Shown: positions 25,789-34,208 of the stretch, piece after piece
How the letters are laid out: each line of letters opens with the position of its first letter
Numbering within the stretch: the first letter of the stretch is position 1
Assembly: GCA_028824715.1 (NCBI GenBank)
Contig: JAPPCV010000006.1
Location: 1-35,399, forward strand
Length of the DNA: 35,399 nucleotides
Source: Boseongicola sp.
GTDB lineage: Bacteria > Pseudomonadota > Alphaproteobacteria > Rhodobacterales > Rhodobacteraceae
Direction of reading: 5' to 3'
Notes under the pieces: generated by a model
The model's database searches: none
What the model was told of the DNA's origin: nothing
What the model saw: the letters and a program-made list of their open reading frames with translations, nothing else
Translations under genes and position numbers: made by a program

Positions 25789-27856
25789 GATCACCCGCCG
25801 CGTGGCCACCGATGTCGGTGGCACGTTCACCGATCTTGTCTGTTTCGAGACCGATCAGGACACTGGTGCCAGCCGGATCGTGACGGCCAAGTCCGACACC
25901 ACGCCGCCGGATTTCGAGAAGGGCGTGCTCGACGTGCTGGAAAGGGGCGGGATCGACCCCTCGGGAGTCGATTTCCTGGCGCATGGCACCACCGTCGTCA
26001 TCAATGCGCTGACCGAGCGCAAGGGCGTGAAGGTGGGGCTCGTCACCACCGAGGGCTTCCGGGATACCCTGGAAATCGCGCGCGGCAACCGGCCGGACTT
26101 CTTCAACCTGCACTACGAAAAGCCCGCGCCTTTCGTGCCGCGGCACTTGCGGGCGGAGCTGCCGGGCCGGATGACCTATACCGGTGCGGAGCGCACGCCG
26201 CTCGATCTCTCCGGCCTGCCCGCGATCCTCGACATGTTTCGTGCGGAGGCGGTCGAGGCCGTGGCGATCAGCTTCCTTCATTCCTACGCAAACACCGCCC
26301 ACGAAGAGGCCGCGCTGGCCGAGGTGCAACGTCTCTGGCCCGAGGTCTCGGTCGTCTCCTCCCACCAGATCACCCGCGAATGGCGGGAGTACGAGCGGAC
26401 GAACACCGCCGTCCTGTCGGCCTACGTCCAGCCCGTGGCGGCACGATATCTCCGCAGGCTTGACGAAGGCCTCGCCTCACGGGGCTTTGGCGGCCGGCCA
26501 TACATCATGCAATCGAACTGCGGCATCGACTCGCTTGATGCCACCTCCCGCACGCCGATCACAATGGTCGAGAGCGGACCGGCCTCGGGATTCTGGGGTG
26601 CGGCGGAGCTTGGCAGGCTGATCGGCGAGCCGAACGTGTTGGCACTCGACATCGGGGGAACCACCGCGAAGTGCTCGTTGATCGAGAACGGCGAGGTCCG
26701 GATCATGACGGACTACTGGATCGAGCGCAGCCGCAAGTCGGCCGGCTACCCGATCATGGTGCCGGTGGTCGACCTGGTCGAGATCGGCAACGGCGGCGGC
26801 TCGATCGCCTGGGTTGACGACTTCGGCAAGCTGCATGTCGGGCCTCGGTCGGCCGGCGCGTTGCCCGGCCCGGCCGCCTACGGCAAGGGCGGAACCGAAG
26901 CGACGACGACCGACGCCAACCTTTGGCTTGGGCGGATCAACCGCGACTATTTTTGCGGTGGTGCCATACAGGCGGACATGGACGCTGTCGAAAGATCGAT
27001 CAGGTCACTTGGCGCCAAGCTGGACGTTGGACCCGATCAGGCAGCAGAGGGCATCATCCGAATTGCCAACAACAACATGGTCAACGCGCTGAAGCTGGTT
27101 TCGCTGAACAGGGGCTTTGACACGCGAGACTTCACGCTGCTGGCCTTTGGCGGCGGAGGCGCGATGCACGCGGTGGCGTTGGGCCAGGAACTGCAGGTCA
27201 AGAAGGTCGTGGTACCGGCCGCCGCCAGCGTCTTCTCGGCCTGGGGCATGATGATGTCGGACCTGCGCCGGGACTATTTCGTGACACATCTCGTCGAACT
27301 GGCCGAAGGTGCCGGCAACGAGATCGAGAGCACCTTTGCCGAAGCGGAAGCCACGGCGCAGGCAACCTATGCCGAAGAGGGGGTCGGTGCCGACCGGATC
27401 ACCTTCCTGCGCTACAGCAAGTTCCGCTACCAGAACCAGGAGCACACGACCGAGGTGCTGCTCCCGGAGGGTGCGATCTCCGACGCGAGCCTCGCGCGCA
27501 TAACCGAGGATTTCCACAAGACCTACGAGCGCGAGTACACCTACCGATTGGACGCACCCGTCGAGATGGTGGGCATCCACCTCGTGGCCAAGGCCGAGGT
27601 CGGCAAGCTAGAGATGCACCCCGAGCCGTCCGGCGATCCCGACGCCTCGGATGCGGTCAAGGGGCGGCGCATGGTCGACTACGCACTGGAAGGCCGGCAC
27701 GAGGCCACGATCTACGACGGCGAGTCGTTGCGCGCCGGCATGTCATTCAAGGGCCCGGCCATTGTCGAGGACAGTGGCGCCACCGCGGTGATCCATCCCG
27801 GCAATGCGGTCGAAGTCGACTCCTATCGCAACATTCACATCACGATTCACGGCTGA
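25781..27856 (+). CDS. hyuA: HyuA: hydantoinase/oxoprolinase ATP-dependent subunit A
   Basis: This 691-residue cytoplasmic protein belongs to the hydantoinase A/oxoprolinase/acetone carboxylase family. It has an ASKHA ATPase fold: a phosphate loop DVGGTFTD at residues 11-18, a second 'ALDIGGTTAKCSLI' near 288, and 'LLAFGGGGAMHAVALGQEL' near 453. In this family subunit A phosphorylates or activates the substrate carbonyl and subunit B completes ring opening. Members act on N-methylhydantoin, 5-oxoproline, D-hydantoins, acetone or acetophenone. A strong AAGGAGG site precedes ATG 25781, which lies within the last bases of the GAF gene. HyuB follows after 10 bases. With a racemase and an M24 enzyme next door, a hydantoin- or oxoproline-like substrate is likely. 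Confidence 0.94.
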   Translation: MGRITRRVATDVGGTFTDLVCFETDQDTGASRIVTAKSDTTPPDFEKGVLDVLERGGIDPSGVDFLAHGTTVVINALTERKGVKVGLVTTEGFRDTLEIARGNRPDFFNLHYEKPAPFVPRHLRAELPGRMTYTGAERTPLDLSGLPAILDMFRAEAVEAVAISFLHSYANTAHEEAALAEVQRLWPEVSVVSSHQITREWREYERTNTAVLSAYVQPVAARYLRRLDEGLASRGFGGRPYIMQSNCGIDSLDATSRTPITMVESGPASGFWGAAELGRLIGEPNVLALDIGGTTAKCSLIENGEVRIMTDYWIERSRKSAGYPIMVPVVDLVEIGNGGGSIAWVDDFGKLHVGPRSAGALPGPAAYGKGGTEATTTDANLWLGRINRDYFCGGAIQADMDAVERSIRSLGAKLDVGPDQAAEGIIRIANNNMVNALKLVSLNRGFDTRDFTLLAFGGGGAMHAVALGQELQVKKVVVPAAASVFSAWGMMMSDLRRDYFVTHLVELAEGAGNEIESTFAEAEATAQATYAEEGVGADRITFLRYSKFRYQNQEHTTEVLLPEGAISDASLARITEDFHKTYEREYTYRLDAPVEMVGIHLVAKAEVGKLEMHPEPSGDPDASDAVKGRRMVDYALEGRHEATIYDGESLRAGMSFKGPAIVEDSGATAVIHPGNAVEVDSYRNIHITIHG

Positions 27857-27866
27857 GGGCACGGCG

Positions 27867-29528
27867 ATGAAAGTGGCAAAGGATCCGATCACGCTCGAGA
27901 TCATCCAGAACTCGCTGCAGGCCGCTGCGGACGAGATGTTCGCGGCAATGCGCAAGACGGCGATGTCCAGCATCATCTACGAGGTGCTCGACATGGGTAC
28001 CGGCATCACCGACGCCGAGGGACGCATCGCGTCGTCGGGCGCCGGCATCCCCGCTTTCGTCGGCGTCCTTGACAAGTCCGTCCAGACGCTGCTCCGGAAA
28101 TTCGACAAGCCCGGCGACATCCAGCCGGGCGACGTGTTCATCACCAATGATCCCTACCACGGCGGCGTCACCCACCTGAACGACCTGGTGCTGGCCATGC
28201 CGGTGTTTGCCGGGGACGACCTGATCGCCTGGACGGCGAACATCGCGCACAACTCCGATGTCGGCGGAATGGCTCCGGGTTCGCTGAGCGGTGAGGCGAC
28301 CGAGATCTTCCAGGAAGGGCTGCGCCTGCCTGGCGTCAAGCTGATCAGGGCTGGCGAAACCGACGAGGCGGTGATGGACATCATCACGGTCAATTCGCGC
28401 ATGCCGGACTTTCTCCTGGGCGACGTCTGGGCTGCCATCGCCTCGGTTCGCATCGGCGCACGGCGGCTGGAGGACCTGGCCTTGAAGTACGGCGTGACGA
28501 CGTTCGGCGCAGCGATGGAGAGCTTCGCCGCCTTCGGAGAGGCGACCGCCAGGGCCGAACTCGGCAAGCTGCCCAAGGGCACGTTCGAGCTCAGCGAGGA
28601 ACAGGACGACGGGAGGGTCTTCAACGTCAAGATCACGATCTCGGATGACGCGTTCATCGTCGATTTGCGCGACAATCCCGACCAGGACCCGGGCCCGACC
28701 AACACGAGCCGCGACGGCACCGTGGTCTGCGCCCAGATGGTCTTCAAGTCGCTCACGGATCCGGACACGCCGGCCAACGACGGATCGTTTCGACCGCTCA
28801 AGGTCCTGACCCGTGAAGGCTCGGTGTTCCACGCAAGGGAGCCTTCCGCCATCGGGTTCTATTTCGAGACAGAGGTCAGGGTCTACGACCTGATCTGGCG
28901 CTGCCTGGCGCCGCACGTGCCCGAACGCCTGCCGGCAGGGCACTTCTCCTCAATCTGCGGCACATTTGTCGGCGGCGTTCACCCGGATACGGGGCGGCAA
29001 TACACGATCATTGAGCCGCAGCTCGGCGGCTGGGGCGCCTGGGAGGGGCGCGACGGCAATCCGTGCATCTTCTCGGGCTTTCATGGCGAGACCTACAACA
29101 CGCCGGCCGAGATTTCCGAGAGCCGCAACGGGCTCTTCGTCGACCGGATGGAACTGAACACCGAGCCGGGTGGCGAAGGGAAGTTCACAGGGGGCAGGGG
29201 GCTGCGGCTCGAGTACCGGATCCGCACCAATGACGGCTTTCTGACGGCCGGCTACACGCGGTCGCGCGTCAAGCCCTGGGCGCTCGAGGGCGGGCTGGAA
29301 GGGTCGGGAAACTACGTCGAGGTGCTCAAGACCGACGGCAGCCGGGAAGTGTATTCCTTCGTGTCGGGACTGCCGGTCAACACCGACGACGTGATCCGCA
29401 TCGTGACCGCCAGCGGCGGTGGCTACGGCGACCCGAAGGAGCGGGATGCCGCGAGCGTGCGCGAGGATGTCAGGAACGGCCTGCTGTCGGCCGAAAGGGC
29501 GGCCGCAGTCTATGGCGTAACGATCTGA
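27867..29528 (+). CDS. hyuB: HyuB: hydantoinase/oxoprolinase subunit B (full length)
   Basis: This 553-residue protein matches the hydantoinase B/oxoprolinase family. It begins 'MKVAKDPITLEIIQNSLQAA', then 'FAAMRKTAMSSIIYEVLDMG', with the core 'TNDPYHGGVTHLNDLVL' near residue 92. The C-terminal half has 'EGRDGNPCIFSGFHGETYN' and the tail 'ASGGGYGDPKERD', the usual family ending, followed by about 26 more residues. ATG 27867 follows the HyuA stop by 10 bases with a weak GAGGG site; an upstream frame start at 27804 lies inside hyuA. It works with HyuA as a complex in the cytoplasm. A second, closely related but truncated HyuB occurs four genes on (31440-32990). Confidence 0.94.
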   Translation: MKVAKDPITLEIIQNSLQAAADEMFAAMRKTAMSSIIYEVLDMGTGITDAEGRIASSGAGIPAFVGVLDKSVQTLLRKFDKPGDIQPGDVFITNDPYHGGVTHLNDLVLAMPVFAGDDLIAWTANIAHNSDVGGMAPGSLSGEATEIFQEGLRLPGVKLIRAGETDEAVMDIITVNSRMPDFLLGDVWAAIASVRIGARRLEDLALKYGVTTFGAAMESFAAFGEATARAELGKLPKGTFELSEEQDDGRVFNVKITISDDAFIVDLRDNPDQDPGPTNTSRDGTVVCAQMVFKSLTDPDTPANDGSFRPLKVLTREGSVFHAREPSAIGFYFETEVRVYDLIWRCLAPHVPERLPAGHFSSICGTFVGGVHPDTGRQYTIIEPQLGGWGAWEGRDGNPCIFSGFHGETYNTPAEISESRNGLFVDRMELNTEPGGEGKFTGGRGLRLEYRIRTNDGFLTAGYTRSRVKPWALEGGLEGSGNYVEVLKTDGSREVYSFVSGLPVNTDDVIRIVTASGGGYGDPKERDAASVREDVRNGLLSAERAAAVYGVTI

Positions 29529-29539
29529 AGGAGGGAAGG

Positions 29540-30337
29540 ATGGTCCGGATCATGTATCTCAGCCCCGTCGCGCATCGAGCGGGGCATGACGAGCTCTTTG
29601 CCGAGATGGCGCGGGACTACAAGCTGGAAGGAACCGAGGTGCATGTCACTTCGCTTCCCGATGACGTGGGCAGCTTCAGTCACATCGAGTTCCGGAGCTA
29701 CGAGGGCATGGTCACCGGCGGCATCATCCGGGCCACGCGGCAGGCCGCGCGGGAGGGCTTCGATGCCTTGGCCATCGGCTGCTTCTATGACACCGGGCTG
29801 GCCGAGGCCCGCGAGATTTCGGGCGAGATGATGGTGACTGCACCTTGCGCCGCGTCCTGCGAGATCGCCGCGAGCCTCTGCAACCGGTTCGGCGTGATCG
29901 TCGGCCGCCGGAAATGGGTGGACCAGATGCAGGCGACGGTCCACGCGCTTGGCCATCGCGACCGGCTGGCCGGCTTCTACCATGTCGAGCTGGGCGTGAC
30001 GGAGTTCCAGGAGGACCATGCCCGCACCGGGCGCATGCTGATCGAAGCCGGGCGCAGGGCGGTTGAAGAGGACTATGCCGAAGCGCTGATCCTAGGCTGC
30101 ACGATGGAGGTCGGGTTCCATGCGGAGCTGGAGCGGAAGCTTGGCGTGCCCGTCATCGACCCGTCCATCGCGGCGCTGAAGCGGGCGGAGTACGGCGCGC
30201 TCCTGAAACGGGATTGCGGCTGGCGCCCATCGCGCCGCTGGTCCTGCGAGGCGCCGCCTGAAGCCGAGATTGCCGACATCGGCAGTTTCGACCGGGGCGA
30301 GGCGTTCGGTGGACGCATCGTGGTGCCGGCAGGATAG
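29540..30337 (+). CDS. Asp/Glu/hydantoin racemase family protein
   Basis: This 265-residue enzyme of the cofactor-independent racemase family has both active-site cysteines in expected places: Cys81 in 'ALAIGCFYDTGLAEA' and Cys187 in 'ALILGCTMEVGF'. One removes and the other returns the alpha proton of the substrate. Family members racemise hydantoins, allantoin, aspartate or glutamate. GGAGG precedes ATG 29540, 11 bases after HyuB. The role fits: hydantoin racemase converts the enantiomer not accepted by the hydantoinase. The C-terminal part after residue 215 is less conserved and rather basic. Decarboxylases of the same superfamily (AMDase) use only one of these cysteines, so a racemase is more likely here. 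Confidence 0.87.
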   Translation: MVRIMYLSPVAHRAGHDELFAEMARDYKLEGTEVHVTSLPDDVGSFSHIEFRSYEGMVTGGIIRATRQAAREGFDALAIGCFYDTGLAEAREISGEMMVTAPCAASCEIAASLCNRFGVIVGRRKWVDQMQATVHALGHRDRLAGFYHVELGVTEFQEDHARTGRMLIEAGRRAVEEDYAEALILGCTMEVGFHAELERKLGVPVIDPSIAALKRAEYGALLKRDCGWRPSRRWSCEAPPEAEIADIGSFDRGEAFGGRIVVPAG

Positions 30338-30348
30338 GGGGGGAAGGC

Positions 30349-31440
30349 ATGTCGCAGACGGAAGAACGGCTCTCGGCGCTTCGTGCGCGGATGGGCAAGG
30401 AAGGCGTCGATCTGGTCGCGTTGGGGCCTGGCGCACACATGCAATGGCTTCTCGGCTTCGCGCCCCATGCCGATGAGCGGCCGTGCCTGCTCTGTGTCAG
30501 CGCCAGCACTGCGGCCATGCTGATGCCGGAGCTCAACGCGGAGGGGTCACGTCGCGGCACCGACCTGCCGTTCCACGAGTGGTCCGACGCCGACGGGCCG
30601 GAAGGCGCGTTCCACAGCCTGGTCGCGGACCTGGGCGTGGGTGGCGCCGGGCGTATCGTGCTGGACGAGACCATGCGGGCCGATTTTGCGGCACTGGTGC
30701 AGGATGCGCTGCCGGGAGCGGAGCGGCAGTTCACGGCCTCGACGGTCGGCATGCTGCGCATGCAGAAGGATGATGACGAATACGCAGTGCTGAAACGAAA
30801 CGCGCGGCTTGCCGACCAGGCGATGCAGGCGGGCTGGGCCGCGATGGAGCCGGGCATGACGGAGCTGGATGTCGCCGAGGTCATTCGCGCGCGTTTCTCC
30901 GCACTTGGCGCCTCGCCCCTCTTCACCATCGTCGGCGCAGGCGGCAACGGTGCCATGCCGCATCATGCCACCGGCGAAACCGTGCTGCGGTCCGGGGATG
31001 CGGTGGTCATGGACATCGGTGCGGGGATGGATGGCCTTTCCAGCGACATCACCCGCATGGCCGTGCTGGGCGCGCCGCCCCAGGGCTATCTCGAAGTGCA
31101 CGCAATCGTTGAAGCCGCGGTGCAGGCCGCCATGGCGGCGGCGCGGCCCGGCGTGCGGGCGCAGGATGTCGACGCGGCGGCACGCGGGGTGATCTCGGAG
31201 GCCGGGTATGGTCCCCATTTCCTGCACCGCACAGGTCACGGCCTGGGCATCGAGGTGCACGAGCCGCCCTACCTGACCTCGGTTTCGGAGACCGTGCTCG
31301 CGCCGGGCATGGTCTTTTCCATCGAGCCCGGCATCTACCTGCCGGGCAGATTCGGCATCCGCTTGGAGGAAATCGTGATCCTGCGCGAGTACGGGCCGGA
31401 AATCCTGTCAGAACTGCCGCGTGATCCGAAGATGATCTGA
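30349..31440 (+). CDS. M24-family metallopeptidase (Xaa-Pro dipeptidase/creatinase-like)
   Basis: This 363-residue protein has an N-terminal creatinase-type domain (about residues 1-135) and a pita-bread catalytic domain. The five metal ligands of true M24 peptidases are visible: Asp222 (MDIGAGMDG), Asp233 (SSDITR), His297 (RTGHGLG), Glu326 (SIEPGIY) and Glu340 (RLEEI). So it should be a metal-dependent peptidase or amidase rather than a metal-free creatinase, which lacks these ligands. Such enzymes cleave X-Pro or related dipeptides. A GGGGAAGG site precedes ATG 30349. The stop overlaps the next start as TGATG. In this operon it likely cleaves the linear product or a dipeptide brought in by the ABC importer. 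Confidence 0.9.
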   Translation: MSQTEERLSALRARMGKEGVDLVALGPGAHMQWLLGFAPHADERPCLLCVSASTAAMLMPELNAEGSRRGTDLPFHEWSDADGPEGAFHSLVADLGVGGAGRIVLDETMRADFAALVQDALPGAERQFTASTVGMLRMQKDDDEYAVLKRNARLADQAMQAGWAAMEPGMTELDVAEVIRARFSALGASPLFTIVGAGGNGAMPHHATGETVLRSGDAVVMDIGAGMDGLSSDITRMAVLGAPPQGYLEVHAIVEAAVQAAMAAARPGVRAQDVDAAARGVISEAGYGPHFLHRTGHGLGIEVHEPPYLTSVSETVLAPGMVFSIEPGIYLPGRFGIRLEEIVILREYGPEILSELPRDPKMI

Positions 31441-32990
31441 TGTCCGACCCTTTCACGCTGTCCGTCATCCAGGCGGGCCTGGAGAACGCGGCAGAAGAGA
31501 TGTTTGCCGTGCTTCGCAAGACGGCGATGAGCCCGATCATCTACGAGGTGCTGGATGTGGGCACGGGCGTGACGGATGCCACCGGCAATCTTGTCAGTTC
31601 GGGAGCGGGGATTCCAACTTTTGTCGGCGTGCTGGACAAGGCCGTGAAGGTCGTGGTCGCGAGGCACGGGGATGCCATCGAGGAGGGTGATGTCTTCGTC
31701 ACCAACGACCCGAACCATGGCGGGGTGACGCATCTGAACGACGTCGTGATCGCCAAGCCGGTGTTCTTCGAGGGCGCGCGCGTTGCCTGGTCGGCGTCGA
31801 TTGCCCACTGGGGCGACATCGGCGGCAAGGTGCCCGGCTCGATGGCGACCGATGTGTCCGAGATCTTCGCGGAGGGGCTGCGCCTGCCTGCGGTCCGGCT
31901 CTTCAGGCGCGGACAGCCGGTCCGGGCAGTCTTCGACATCATCGAGACCAATTCGCGCCTGCCGGAATTCGTGCATGGCGATCTCTGGGCACAGGTTGCC
32001 GCCAGCAAAACGGCGGAGGGCCAGATCCTTGCGCTGTTCGCGAAGTTCGGGCGCGAGGCGGTCGAACAGGCGATTGCCGAGTCCTTCGAGACCGGGCGCG
32101 CCCGTGCGCTTGCCGGCCTTCGCGCGCTTCCGCAGGGGCGCTTCGAGGTCGAGGAAGAGCAGGATGACGGCGCGTGCTGGCGCGCGGCCATTGTGATTGC
32201 CGACGGGCGCTTCACGGTCGATCTTCGCGGCAATCCACGCGCGCTCGCAGCGCCGTACAACACCAGCCGGGACGGCGCGGTCATCTCGTCGCAGATGATC
32301 TTCAAGGCGCTTTGCGATCCGGACCGCTTTGCCAATGCGGGATCCTTCGCCCTGCTCGAGGTCATGACCGAAGAAGGCACGATATTCCATGCGGGCCCGA
32401 CTGCACCGCAGGGCTACTATTTCGAGACCCGGATCCGGCTCTTCGACCTGCTCTGGCAGTGCATGGCGAAGGCGATGCCCGGCAAGCTGCCTGCCGGGTC
32501 GTTTTCCTCGATCTTCGGCACGGTCATGGCGGGACGGCATCCTGACACCGGGCGCCGTTACACGATGGTCGAGCCGCAGATGGGGGGTTGGGGCGCGACC
32601 GGGGAGCGCGGGGGCATGGACGCGATGTTCTCGATCAGCCATGGCGACACCTTCAATTGTCCGGTCGAGGTCGCCGAGGCGCGGTACGGCCTGACGGTCG
32701 TGCAGAAGGCTCTTGCTGAACGGCCTCGCCTCGAAGGCGTTCATGTCGGGGGACACGGCGTGAAGCTCGAATACGAGCTCCGGGGGCCGGCGAGCCTATC
32801 GGTCGGTTACACACGGGCCAGGATCCCGGTCTGGTCGGCACCGGGCACACCGCCGGGAGGACGGAACTCCATGCACATACTGCGGGCCTCGGGCAAATGC
32901 GAATACCATCGCTTCGTCAGCGGTGCAGTGCTTGATGCGGGTGACCGGATCCTTATCGAGACCGCGTCGGGCGGGAATGCTCCGACATGA
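31440..32990 (+). CDS. Second HyuB-family subunit, C-terminally truncated
   Basis: This 516-residue HyuB/oxoprolinase-family protein is clearly related to the HyuB at 27867-29528. It shares 'AEEMFAVLRKTAMSPIIYEV', 'TNDPNHGGVTHLNDVVI' near residue 87 and 'NTSRDGAVISSQMIFKAL'. The end differs: HyuB normally finishes with SGGGYGDP and 30-40 more residues, but here it reads 'ETASGGNAPT' and stops. About 35 residues are missing compared with the first HyuB, and the unrelated DNA after 32980 suggests a deletion or insertion breakpoint. There is no second hyuA, so it would have to share the HyuA at 25781, or be inactive. It starts by TGATG overlap with the M24 gene. Confidence 0.88.
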   Translation: MSDPFTLSVIQAGLENAAEEMFAVLRKTAMSPIIYEVLDVGTGVTDATGNLVSSGAGIPTFVGVLDKAVKVVVARHGDAIEEGDVFVTNDPNHGGVTHLNDVVIAKPVFFEGARVAWSASIAHWGDIGGKVPGSMATDVSEIFAEGLRLPAVRLFRRGQPVRAVFDIIETNSRLPEFVHGDLWAQVAASKTAEGQILALFAKFGREAVEQAIAESFETGRARALAGLRALPQGRFEVEEEQDDGACWRAAIVIADGRFTVDLRGNPRALAAPYNTSRDGAVISSQMIFKALCDPDRFANAGSFALLEVMTEEGTIFHAGPTAPQGYYFETRIRLFDLLWQCMAKAMPGKLPAGSFSSIFGTVMAGRHPDTGRRYTMVEPQMGGWGATGERGGMDAMFSISHGDTFNCPVEVAEARYGLTVVQKALAERPRLEGVHVGGHGVKLEYELRGPASLSVGYTRARIPVWSAPGTPPGGRNSMHILRASGKCEYHRFVSGAVLDAGDRILIETASGGNAPT

Positions 32991-33380
32991 AGCCTGGAAG
33001 GCGGCATCGCCGGGGAAACGACAAGCATTGTTCGGATCGATCATCACGGTGTAGTCCGGATTTTCTTGGTGGCAGATGAGCTTGTTTCGACGCTCGGCTT
33101 GCAAGGCGCGGAACCGGCTGCCGGAAGCTCCACCTGGACGGGCAGGTCGTAGGTCACAGTCCCAATCCGGCATGACGATGCCGTCGACGAAACAACACGA
33201 CGCAAGAGTGCCATTTCCGTGGCGAGGGACGGTTCTGCACTCCTTTCGTGGTGACCGTTCTTTCTCCTGTTCTGGTCAGCCCAGTGTTCCCGAACATCTG
33301 GGGATCGAGAGTGAATTGATCGCTTGGCGGGCCGCACTGGTGCAGAAACGCATCAATGATGAATCCAGAAGGCACTTTGA

Positions 33381-33680
33381 CTTGACTATTGCATCAATGG
33401 GAAGCGTCGCCCGGTGCTGATCTTTTCCAAGAGATCGGCTCTACATGGAAAGGTTACGGCTCTTCCCGTCACCACGAAGTCGCAACCGGACAATCCATCT
33501 GCCTACCCAATCGTTTCGCCGCTGGATGGACAGCGCGCGTGGGTGGTCTGCGATTACCTGTCCACGGTGGCTGTCAGTCGCCTGCACATGCCTGGCCAGT
33601 TGGTGCCGAGAGTTGAGCGGGCGGACTTCGATCAGATCGTAGCGCGTGTCCTCCAAAGACTGCCGCGACCGGACTATTGA
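33381..33680 (+). pseudogene. MazF/PemK-like toxin relic
   Basis: From about 33399 the frame reads GKRRPVLIFSKRSALHGKVT, then 'ALPVTTKS', 'AYPIVSPLDGQRAWVVCDYL', 'STVAVSRLHMPGQLV' and 'FDQIVARVLQRL', ending at a TGA at 33678-33680. This is the MazF/PemK order: a basic GKRRPVL entry, the loop before the threonine-rich strand, a 'VVCDxxxTVxxSRL' strand and a final helix 'DFDQIVARVLQRL'. The expected N-terminal 10-12 residues are lost. The frame is closed upstream by TGA at 33378-33380, and the only start available is GTG 33414, which lies after the RRP motif. If expressed it would be an endoribonuclease, but lacking its first strand it is probably inactive. No antitoxin gene is recognisable before it. 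Confidence 0.6.
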
Positions 33681-33767
33681 GATCCTGATCCCAACTGCTA
33701 TGTTACGCGTCACATATGGCGCGGACCTGTCCGTGTCCGCTGCCCGCCGCGGCGGGAACTAGATGCG

Positions 33768-33798
33768 AAGGGATGACGCTGCCATCCCTTTCGTTTGT
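33768..33798 (+). terminator. Possible rho-independent terminator after the MazF relic
   Basis: AAGGGATG (33768-33775) and CATCCCTT (33783-33790) form an 8-base perfect stem with a 7-base loop. It is followed by TCGTTTGT, a T-rich but interrupted tail. It would end plus-strand transcripts from the long operon or the relic. Confidence 0.5.
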
Positions 33799-34208
33799 TG
33801 CGCAAAAGGATGGCAAGTCTCGGTGGCGGCTTCCTATCCTGCAACCCTTGTGCCTTATCGCCTCCTCCGACTCAGTGTGAGCGTTGGTCAGAACGCGTAG
33901 CGTCGAGCGGGCGTTGGGGCTCGACGACACGCCTGGCTGGGTGATCGTCTCGGAATGCAATGTCGATGAACGGCCGAACGCACGGCTTTCCACACGCCCA
34001 GGCCAGCCGGACGTCAGCAGCCACGGCCTCATCCCACCGGGCCTGTTTTCGTGTTTCAAGGCCTGTTTCCTCGAATTGGCCCGTTCGAAGAAGAGCCGAG
34101 CCGTTCGCCGTTGATCGTGTCGAATTTCGCCAGACTTGCCGCAGGAACTCCTGCAACGCTGGCGAGACTCCGCTCTCCGCATCATCCCAAGACCGCAAAA
34201 GCCTCGAA

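Larger units (their letters stand above)
32991..34208. other. 1.2-kb gap with relics between the truncated HyuB and the aminotransferase-like gene
   Basis: Apart from the MazF relic (33381-33680) I see no gene. On the minus strand around 33000-33090 a frame reads NKLICHQENPDYTVMIDPNN and continues ACRFPGDAAF. It is protein-like but unassigned, and it runs into the antisense of the HyuB end, so it cannot be a whole gene. The frames at 33703-34413 are Arg/Ser-rich shadows. Confidence 0.45.
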
